From NCBI GenBank assembly GCA_023417985.1, contig JAEZDV010000369.1, forward strand, positions 1-5,954: a stretch of DNA of 5,954 bases. The letters run 5' to 3'. The stretch comes from Actinomycetes bacterium (GTDB taxonomy: Bacteria; Actinomycetota; Actinomycetes; Mycobacteriales; Mycobacteriaceae). Below the pieces are notes generated by a model, which saw only the letters and a list, made by a program, of their open reading frames with translations, was not told where the DNA came from and did no database searches. The position numbers and the translations under genes were made by a program. Shown here in pieces: positions 1 through 4,613 of this stretch; position 1 is the stretch's first letter; each line of letters starts with the position of its first letter.

Positions 1-263
1 CGTTCGTCGAGGCGATCCCCGCGGACCGGCGTGAGGAGTACCGGACCGCGGCGGCAGCCCGGACCGTCACGGGTAAGCGCCGTCTGGCCGCTGCCATGAC
101 CGGCGGCGCAGCCCTGTACCAGCGGCCGGCCGATCGCCGGTTCGGTGGCGACGCGGTGCCGGCCGCCGCTGCCCGGCAGCTCGAGGCGGACGTGCTGCTC
201 GACGCGGACGCACGGCTCGGCGACGACGACGTGTACCGCTCGGCACTGCCCGGCTGCAAGTAG
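1..263 (+). CDS. fas: Type I fatty acid synthase, C-terminal fragment
   Basis: An open frame with its first complete codon at position 3 runs in from the left edge and ends at TAG 261-263, leaving 86 residues. Its tail includes GGAALYQRPADRRF and ends in LGDDDVYRSALPGCK. I read it as the extreme C-terminus, after the ketosynthase domain, of the giant multidomain FAS-I that makes C16-C26 acyl-CoA in mycolate-producing actinobacteria. The basis is partly the sequence style and mainly the position: acpS follows after 32 bp on the same strand, as it follows fas in Mycobacterium. No catalytic motif lies in the visible part, so the fragment alone does not prove the family. The start and all enzymatic domains are outside the window. 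The two genes probably share a transcript, since no terminator hairpin separates them. Confidence 0.78.
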   Translation, partial: FVEAIPADRREEYRTAAAARTVTGKRRLAAAMTGGAALYQRPADRRFGGDAVPAAAARQLEADVLLDADARLGDDDVYRSALPGCK

Positions 264-295
264 CGCCGGGCAATCGAAGGGACGGGTACAGAAGG

Positions 296-703
296 ATGGG
301 AGTTGCGGGTATCGGGTTCGACCTCGTGTCGGTGCCCGAGTTCGCGGAGCAGTTGAGCCGTTGCGGCACGACGATGCTGGCGAACTTCACGCCGGGGGAG
401 CGACGTGATGCGAATACCCGCAGCTCCGATCCTGCCCGGCATTTCGCCGCCCGGTGGGCGGCGAAGGAAGCAGTGATCAAGGCGTGGTCGGCCGCGATGT
501 TCGGCCGCCCGCCGGTCCTGCCGGAGACCATCCATCAGCAGATCGAGGTGGTCTCGGATGCGTGGGGACGGCCGAGTATCCGCTTGCATCGGCAGGTGGC
601 CGAGCACCTGGGGGGAATGCGGATCCACGTGTCGTTGACCCATGACGGCGACATGGCCGGCGCATTCGTGGTGCTCGATTCGGAGGACGGCGAAAAGCTG
701 TGA
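296..703 (+). CDS. acpS: Holo-[acyl-carrier-protein] synthase AcpS
   Basis: This 135-residue enzyme transfers 4'-phosphopantetheine from CoA to the conserved serine of acyl carrier protein; here the likely main partner is the ACP domain of the upstream FAS-I. Family signatures are clear: GIGFDLV near the N-terminus with the Mg-binding Asp9, FTPGERRDA at 31-39, WAAKEAVIKAW at 54-64 with catalytic Glu58 and Lys62, and HVSLTHD at 111-117. The length fits the roughly 130-aa mycobacterial enzyme, and the beginning MGVAGIGFDLV aligns with it, which fixes the ATG at 296. A GAAGG run abuts that ATG with no spacer, and a better placed Shine-Dalgarno is absent, so translation may be coupled to fas, which stops 32 bp upstream. 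The gene converges on tetR with 11 bp between stop codons and no hairpin between them. Confidence 0.97.
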   Translation: MGVAGIGFDLVSVPEFAEQLSRCGTTMLANFTPGERRDANTRSSDPARHFAARWAAKEAVIKAWSAAMFGRPPVLPETIHQQIEVVSDAWGRPSIRLHRQVAEHLGGMRIHVSLTHDGDMAGAFVVLDSEDGEKL

Positions 704-714
704 AGGTCCGCGAG

Positions 715-1503
715 TCAGGGGTGCGGGGGAGAAGCAGGGTCGGCGCGGTGCGCACCGGCGTGCTGGGGTTCCCGGGTCCGCTCGGACTCTGCGCGTCGTT
801 TGCGCTTGGCTGCCTGCATTCGTGAATCACGCTCGGCCACTTGGAGATACGCGATCATGATGCGTTTGAGTTCGGCCACCGCCTCAGCGTGCGTCTGATC
901 GTCCTGCACGGAGAAGTTCAGCATCGAGTACACGACGTGGACGAGCACCTCGGCCATGAGTTTGCGGCGCGGGCGCGGAGTGTCGGGTGTGAGGGGTGCG
1001 AGCATCCTCGTGACCTGCTCGGCGAATTCCCGCTCGTGGATCGCACCGGTGGCCCGGGTGGAGGGGGTGGACTGCATGGCCAGCCACACCTCCCGCCGCG
1101 AGGGGTCGGTGGCCCACAACCCCGCCATGTGATCGACGAAGCTGTTGAGAAACCGCAACCAGTCGACCGACGGGATCTCGCCGTTGAACTTGGCGAGTTC
1201 GTCCTGGACACCGACGAGATCCTGACGGTTGAGCTCGCACACGATCACGTATTTGTTGGCGAAGAACTGGTACAGCGTGCCGATCGGGACGTCTGCACGC
1301 GCCGCCACTTCCTCGCACGTGAACGACTCGAATCCGACCTCCGTCAGCAACTCCCGCGAGGCGGCGAGAAGCGCGTCGAACTTGCGTCGGCTGCGTTCCT
1401 GGGTGGGGCGTCGCCGGGGCACCAGCTCTTGTGGTTCCGTCTGAACCTCGAGCGCCGGGTCGATCCGGCGAGGGGTGCGGCGGCTGTTCGATGCTGACTC
1501 CAC
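715..1503 (-). CDS. TetR/AcrR-family transcriptional regulator (FasR-type candidate by position)
   Basis: A 262-residue DNA-binding regulator on the minus strand. The N-terminal domain is a standard TetR fold: RSRRKFDALLAASRELL (about 38-53), then a helix-turn-helix at about 64-83 with EEVAARADVPIGTLYQFFANK. The C-terminal ligand and dimer domain (about 100-225) matches no ligand class I know. Two parts are unusual: about 33 polar residues precede the TetR domain, and a basic, probably disordered tail (KRKRRAESER, then a Pro/His-rich end) closes it. The chosen start is GTG 1501-1503, which lies 6 nt after a TAGCCT -10 element and so suits leaderless translation. A GTG at 1420-1422 would remove 27 residues and is a real alternative. 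Standing beside fas-acpS suggests control of fatty acid synthesis; from memory, fasR of Corynebacterium glutamicum lies in a comparable acpS/bcp neighbourhood. It does not resemble mycobacterial FasR as I remember that protein. Confidence 0.93.
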   Translation of the reverse strand: MESASNSRRTPRRIDPALEVQTEPQELVPRRRPTQERSRRKFDALLAASRELLTEVGFESFTCEEVAARADVPIGTLYQFFANKYVIVCELNRQDLVGVQDELAKFNGEIPSVDWLRFLNSFVDHMAGLWATDPSRREVWLAMQSTPSTRATGAIHEREFAEQVTRMLAPLTPDTPRPRRKLMAEVLVHVVYSMLNFSVQDDQTHAEAVAELKRIMIAYLQVAERDSRMQAAKRKRRAESERTREPQHAGAHRADPASPPHP

Positions 1504-1509
1504 CCGCCC

Positions 1510-1515
1510 AGGCTA
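1510..1515 (-). promoter_or_regulatory. Candidate -10 element for leaderless tetR transcript
   Basis: On the minus strand TAGCCT fits the actinobacterial TANNNT -10 pattern and ends 6 nt before the GTG at 1503. Transcription would therefore begin at or next to the start codon, giving a leaderless mRNA. No Shine-Dalgarno is evident, which is consistent. No good -35 is seen at the usual distance. The hexamer lies partly in the palindrome GGCTAGCC (1511-1518). This is an inference from spacing and motif only. Confidence 0.45.
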
Positions 1516-1926
1516 GCCGGAGCGCCCGCGAATACCGAGTACTTGCTGTGTACGCGAGTGCCAATAACTCGAGTTGTGCGGCCCGGATGCTCTAGGGCGC
1601 CGGTAAACCCGGGCTGAGCGCACGGCTCGGACGTACACCCGCGTGCACCGGGCGCGTCGTCCTAGGATTGCGGCAAGCGACCGACCGATCCAGGACCGGG
1701 GACCGAGACGATGTCCTGTCTCGGCCGGCGATGCCGCAACCGCCGTCGGTGCGACGACGGTGATCCGGGCAGCGACGAAGGGGTGAGAGTTCGAGCGGCT
1801 CCGAGCGTTCCGCTCGCCCGACGAGCCGGGCGCGTTCGCATGGGAACTCGCAGGCTCGAGAGCTATGACTCCGGTCATCGGCCCGGATCGGGTTGCCCGA
1901 CGACGACGGTCCACATCCGACCAATC

Positions 1927-1933
1927 GAGGAGA
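1927..1933 (+). promoter_or_regulatory. Shine-Dalgarno deciding the peptidase start
   Basis: GAGGAGA stands 5 nt before ATG 1939. It is the only strong ribosome binding site in the frame, which stays open upstream to position 1711. It therefore excludes the longer N-terminus, which would add 76 arginine-rich residues unlike any M20 peptidase. Confidence 0.9.
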
Positions 1934-1938
1934 AAACG

Positions 1939-3303
1939 ATGAGCGACGAAGACACCGTCCAGCAGATGCGCGACCGGGTGCGGGGATCCATGGCAACCGC
2001 CCGGGACGACCTCGAAACGCTCGTCGCGTTCCGTTCGGTCGCCGACCCGCGGCAGTATCCCGCCGAGGAATGCGTTGCGGCCGCTCGATGGGTGCGCGAT
2101 GCATTCGCCGGTGCCGGCATCGAGCAGACGGAACTCGTCGAGACCGTCGACGGGTCACTTGCCGTGGTCGGCCACACGCCGGCGCCCGCCGGTGCTCCGA
2201 CCGTCCTGCTCTACAGCCACTACGACGTGCAACCCCCCGGTGACGAATCGAAGTGGGAAAGCCCCCCGTTCGTGCTCACCGAACGCGACGGCCGCTGGTA
2301 CGGACGAGGCGCCGCGGACTGCAAGGGCAACATCGTGATGCATCTGCTCGCCCTGCGCGCACTCCTCGCCGACGGCCCGCTGCCCGTCGGCGTGCGCATC
2401 GTCATCGAAGGTTCCGAGGAGATGGGCGGTGAAGGTCTCGAACACCTCGTCGCCGAGCGGCCCGAGTTGTTCGCCGCCGATCTGATAGTGATCGCCGACA
2501 GCGGCAACGCCGAAGTCGGCCGGCCCACACTCACCACCACCTTGCGCGGGACGGCGAACGTCGTCGTGCACCTCGAAACCCTCGCGGGTCCGGTCCACTC
2601 CGGGATGTACGGCGGAGGCGCCCCCGATGCGCTGGCCGCGTTGATACGACTCCTCGGTACCCTGCGCGACGAAGACGGAAACACCGTCGTCGACGGCCTC
2701 GACGCCACCGCCACGTGGGACGGTGTGCCGTACCCGGAAGAGCGGTTCCGCGGCGACGCCGGGGTGCTCGACGGAGTGTCGCTGCCGACTTCCGCCACCG
2801 TGGCCGACGCTGTGTGGGCGCGGCCCGCGCTCACCGTGCTCGGTATCGACGCCCCGCCCGTCGTCGGGTCGGCGGCTGCGATCGTGCCGCGGGCGTCGGC
2901 CCGCCTGAATCTCCGGGTACCGCCGGGAGTCGACGCGATGACCGCGCAGGACGCCCTCGTCGCCCATCTCGAAGCGCACGTGCCGTGGGGTGCGCATATG
3001 CGCGTCGAACGCGAAGTCGTCGGCGAACCGTTCCGTGCGTCGACCGACGGACCGGGGTACGCGGCCCTGCGCGACGCTCTGGAGACCGCGTACGGCCGGG
3101 AGGTCGGCACGGCCGGTCAGGGCGGATCGATCCCGCTGTGCACCGCGCTGCAACGCGCGGTGCCGGGTGCGGAGATCGCTCTCATCGGCGTCGAGGAGCC
3201 GCGCTGCGTCATCCACGCACCGAACGAGAGCGTCGACCCGTCGGAGATCGAGAATCTCGCCGTCGCAGAGGCGCTGTTATTGCGTTCTCCGGCCTCCCGC
3301 TAG
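1939..3303 (+). CDS. M20-family metallopeptidase (dipeptidase-like), Rv2522c-type
   Basis: A 454-residue cytoplasmic di-zinc peptidase of family M20, probably cleaving dipeptides or small peptides; the substrate is not evident. All expected metal and catalytic residues are present: H94 and D96 in LYSHYDVQPP (D96 also assists the first metal ligand), bridging D127 in GRGAADCKGN, general base E160 and ligand E161 in EGSEEMGG, D187 in IADSG, H220 of the lid domain in GPVHSGMYGG, and the final ligand H426 in IHAPNE. The catalytic domain flanks an inserted dimerisation/lid domain at about 200-350. Length and order fit the dipeptidase branch that includes PepV and yeast Dug1-like proteins. There is no signal peptide. 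The ATG is set by the GAGGAGA site 5 nt upstream. Its TAG overlaps the stop of convergent bcp. It matches the position of Rv2522c in M. tuberculosis. Confidence 0.93.
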   Translation: MSDEDTVQQMRDRVRGSMATARDDLETLVAFRSVADPRQYPAEECVAAARWVRDAFAGAGIEQTELVETVDGSLAVVGHTPAPAGAPTVLLYSHYDVQPPGDESKWESPPFVLTERDGRWYGRGAADCKGNIVMHLLALRALLADGPLPVGVRIVIEGSEEMGGEGLEHLVAERPELFAADLIVIADSGNAEVGRPTLTTTLRGTANVVVHLETLAGPVHSGMYGGGAPDALAALIRLLGTLRDEDGNTVVDGLDATATWDGVPYPEERFRGDAGVLDGVSLPTSATVADAVWARPALTVLGIDAPPVVGSAAAIVPRASARLNLRVPPGVDAMTAQDALVAHLEAHVPWGAHMRVEREVVGEPFRASTDGPGYAALRDALETAYGREVGTAGQGGSIPLCTALQRAVPGAEIALIGVEEPRCVIHAPNESVDPSEIENLAVAEALLLRSPASR

Positions 3304-3773
3304 ACGGCGAGATCGCGGCGCAGTTTCGCCACGTGTCCGGTTGCCCGCACGTTGTACTGGGCGACCTCGATCCTGCCGTCCGCGTCGACCACGAACGTCG
3401 ATCGGATCACGCCGGTCACGGTCTTGCCGTACATCTTCTTCTCGCCGAACGCGCCCCACGCGGAGAGCACGGCCTTGTCGGGGTCGGACAGCAGCGGGAA
3501 GGTGAGACCTTCGTTGTCCCGGAACTCGGCGAGCTTCGCCGGCTTGTCGGGAGAGATCCCGATCACATCGAGACCGGCTTCACCGAGATCGGCCAGACTG
3601 TCACGGAAGTCGCACGCCTGCTTCGTGCAGCCCGGCGTGCTCGCGGCGGGGTAGAAGTAGACGATCACCTTGCGTCCGCGGTAGTCGGACAGCGAGACCT
3701 CGTTGCCGTCGGCGTCCGGGAGAGTGAAGTCGGGAGCAGGGTCGCCGGGGACGAGTCTGTTGTTTTCGGTCAT
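3300..3773 (-). CDS. bcp: Thioredoxin-dependent thiol peroxidase Bcp (peroxiredoxin Q)
   Basis: A 157-residue peroxiredoxin of the BCP/PrxQ type, which reduces hydrogen peroxide and organic hydroperoxides with electrons from thioredoxin. The active-site segment is YPAASTPGCTKQACDFRD: peroxidatic Cys49 and resolving Cys54 give the C-x4-C arrangement of atypical two-cysteine PrxQ, with Thr46 and Arg124 (in GVIRSTF) completing the catalytic set. It begins LVPGDPAPDFTLPDADG and ends TGHVAKLRRDLAV, very close to M. tuberculosis Rv2521 as I remember it. I choose ATG 3771-3773 because it gives the family's 157 residues and follows a TANNNT element by 7 nt; the upstream GTG (3801-3803) would add ten residues and has no support. 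The gene is divergent from the DUF3618 gene and convergent with the peptidase, whose stop codon overlaps its own. Confidence 0.96.
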   Translation of the reverse strand: MTENNRLVPGDPAPDFTLPDADGNEVSLSDYRGRKVIVYFYPAASTPGCTKQACDFRDSLADLGEAGLDVIGISPDKPAKLAEFRDNEGLTFPLLSDPDKAVLSAWGAFGEKKMYGKTVTGVIRSTFVVDADGRIEVAQYNVRATGHVAKLRRDLAV

Positions 3774-3780
3774 GTCCGCG

Positions 3781-3786
3781 ACAGTA
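3781..3786 (-). promoter_or_regulatory. Candidate -10 element for leaderless bcp transcript
   Basis: On the minus strand TACTGT (TANNNT) ends 7 nt before the bcp ATG at 3773, placing the predicted transcription start at or within a base of the ATG. The intervening CGCGGAC is not a good Shine-Dalgarno. This is the same arrangement seen at tetR in this window. It is inferred from motif and spacing. Confidence 0.45.
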
Positions 3787-3803
3787 GTAGACCGTTCGTC
3801 CAC

Positions 3804-3832
3804 TACCGTGGTCGCAGCACACTGCAGCGACC
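3804..3832 (+). promoter_or_regulatory. Candidate -10 element and 23-bp dyad ahead of the DUF3618 gene
   Basis: TACCGT at 3804-3809 fits TANNNT on the plus strand, with a predicted start near 3816. Overlapping that start is a dyad at 3810-3832: outer arms GGTCGC (3810-3815) and GCGACC (3827-3832), inner arms GCA (3817-3819) and TGC (3823-3825), separated by one symmetrical A/A mismatch and a CAC centre. Nine base pairs per arm is more than chance short repeats usually give. It could be an operator in the divergent bcp/DUF3618 gap, or an RNA hairpin ending 4 nt before the Shine-Dalgarno at 3837. Confidence 0.4.
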
Positions 3833-3846
3833 TTCTGGAGGATCAC

Positions 3847-4071
3847 GTGGGTAGGGACACCGAGGACATCGAGCGGGAGATCGAAAAGGCCCGGAACCAG
3901 CTCGCGAGCACACTGGACGAACTGACCGTTCGCGCCAACCCGAGGAATCTGGTGGCGAACACGAAGCAGAGCGTTGCCGCGAAGCTCAATCAGCCGGCGG
4001 TGAAGAAGTACGCGCTGGTGGCGGCCGGCGCCGTGGTCGGGCTGCTGGTGCTGCGCAAGATCCTGCGCTGA
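3847..4071 (+). CDS. DUF3618 small membrane protein, Rv2520c-type
   Basis: A 74-residue protein starting with GTG at 3847, set by GGAGGA at 3837-3842. The N-terminal half is charged and helical (DTEDIEREIEKARNQLASTL, then DELTVRANPRNLV), which is the DUF3618 signature; about residues 55-69 (YALVAAGAVVGLLVL) form one transmembrane helix, and a short basic end RKILR follows. The likely topology is a cytoplasmic amphipathic or coiled-coil segment with a C-terminal membrane anchor. Its function is unknown. It corresponds by position, length and sequence to M. tuberculosis Rv2520c as remembered. It is divergent from bcp across 73 bp and followed by a strong terminator 15 bp after its TGA, so it appears to be a single-gene unit. 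The open frame extends upstream to 3703, but that part is antisense to bcp. Confidence 0.92.
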   Translation: MGRDTEDIEREIEKARNQLASTLDELTVRANPRNLVANTKQSVAAKLNQPAVKKYALVAAGAVVGLLVLRKILR

Positions 4072-4086
4072 CACACCCTGTCCGCA

Positions 4087-4120
4087 CACTGTGCCCGCGC
4101 CACCAGGCGCGGGCACAGTG
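4087..4120 (+). terminator. Hairpin terminator of the DUF3618 gene
   Basis: A perfect 15-bp stem, from CACTGTGCCCGCGCC (4087-4101) to its complement at 4106-4120, encloses the loop ACCA. It begins 15 nt after the DUF3618 stop. It is followed by CGTTTCG rather than a long T run, as is common for actinobacterial terminators. Confidence 0.85.
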
Positions 4121-4150
4121 CGTTTCGCGGCGCGGTTGCAGAGGGCTTCG

Positions 4151-4180
4151 GTGGTTGGGGGTGCGGTGGGGGGAGGGGAG
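4151..4180 (+). other. G-rich tract between two terminators
   Basis: Between the DUF3618 terminator and the tRNA terminator the plus strand carries G runs of five (4157-4161), two (4165-4166), six (4168-4173) and four (4175-4178), plus earlier GG pairs. There is no gene in 4072-4242. Only three runs reach three or more G, so a canonical three-quartet quadruplex is not fully met. Confidence 0.4.
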
Positions 4181-4242
4181 TGCTCGAGAAGTCTGGTCGA
4201 GTGATGTTGGGGATGGATCACTGACTCGCACCGCTGAAACGA

Positions 4243-4280
4243 AGAAATCCCCTTCCAGCGCGTGCTGGAAGGGGATTTCT
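4243..4280 (-). terminator. Rho-independent terminator of tRNA-Lys
   Basis: A perfect 17-bp inverted repeat (arms 4243-4259 and 4264-4280, loop GCGT on plus) begins 2 nt past the tRNA CCA. Read on the minus strand the second arm ends GGGGATTTCT and continues TCGTTTC, giving a U-rich exit. It is symmetrical enough to act from both sides, so it may also block read-through coming from the DUF3618 side. Confidence 0.9.
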
Positions 4281-4281
4281 G

Positions 4282-4357
<76 letters not shown>

Positions 4358-4613
4358 TTGGCTGGTGTCTCCGTTCCGTTGTCCCGGCGACGAAAAGAAG
4401 ATTACACACCTTCGACTATCGCACCAAATCGGCTGGTCAGAGCAATTTCCGCCGCTCGGGCTTGTAACAAGGGCGGCCCCGCGCGCGATTGTCATCGGAA
4501 CGTTATCGCTACGGGGGGAGTCCTCCATCCGGACGGATCGCCTCCTGGCATCATCTGAATACAACGTATGACGTGCAATTTCGGTGCCTTGTGGGGAGGG
4601 GCGGAATCGGAGA
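4358..4613. other. Divergent gap between tRNA-Lys and the L,D-transpeptidase gene
   Basis: About 256 bp without a supported gene. It holds the tRNA promoter (4399-4427) and two small perfect inverted repeats: CTTGTAACAAG (4461-4471) and ATCCG-GA-CGGAT (4527-4538). TTGTCA at 4489-4494 resembles a -35 box, but no TANNNT stands 16-18 bp downstream, so I cannot place the plus-strand promoter of the transpeptidase gene. Short frames here show no family motif. Confidence 0.5.
4399..4427 (-). promoter_or_regulatory. Candidate sigma-A promoter of tRNA-Lys
   Basis: On the minus strand, TTGGTG (4427-4422) and TAATCT (4404-4399) are separated by exactly 17 bp. Transcription would start near 4392, leaving about 35 nt of leader before the mature tRNA 5' end at 4357. 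The -10 fits TANNNT and the -35 keeps TTG. Confidence 0.6.

Larger units (their letters stand above)
1504..1938. other. Divergent intergenic region between tetR and the peptidase gene
   Basis: A 435-bp stretch without a convincing gene. Open frames crossing it are Arg/Pro/Ser-rich, lack family motifs and have no ribosome binding site. It contains the tetR -10 (1510-1515), an imperfect dyad at 1536-1556 (CGAGTAC, 7 nt, GTACGCG), the palindrome AACTCGAGTT at 1566-1575, a 7-bp perfect hairpin at 1703-1724 (CCGAGAC, 8-nt loop, GTCTCGG), competing hairpins at 1792-1816, ATGAC/GTCAT at 1865-1878, and the triple-arm CCCG-GAT-CGGG-TTG-CCCG at 1882-1899. No clear sigma-A promoter for the peptidase gene was found. 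Such a long gap is notable in a region where other genes are 0-75 bp apart. Confidence 0.6.

Noticed and set aside
841..1497. 218-aa plus-strand open frame opposite tetR
   Set aside because: It lies entirely antisense to a clear TetR gene, is rich in Arg/Gly/His and has no family motif; long antisense frames are expected in G+C-rich coding DNA.
1711..1938. 76-residue N-terminal extension of the M20 peptidase
   Set aside because: No ribosome binding site at the upstream start, arginine-rich composition, and a strong GAGGAGA site at 1927-1933 in front of ATG 1939.
2155..3216. 353-aa minus-strand open frame inside the peptidase gene
   Set aside because: The peptidase frame carries all M20 catalytic residues. 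The antisense frame has a composition typical of a shadow and no recognisable domain.
2715..3854. 379-aa plus-strand frame spanning the end of the peptidase and bcp
   Set aside because: It overlaps two well supported genes in other frames and reads as Arg-rich sequence without motifs.
4195..4226. Short inverted repeat AGTGAT/ATCACT in the gap before the tRNA terminator
   Set aside because: Only 6 bp with a long spacer; expected by chance at this length.
4489..4517. Promoter for the L,D-transpeptidase gene based on TTGTCA, or on GGAAC at 4497-4501 as an ECF-type -35
   Set aside because: No matching -10 element stands at the right distance for either the sigma-A or the ECF reading.
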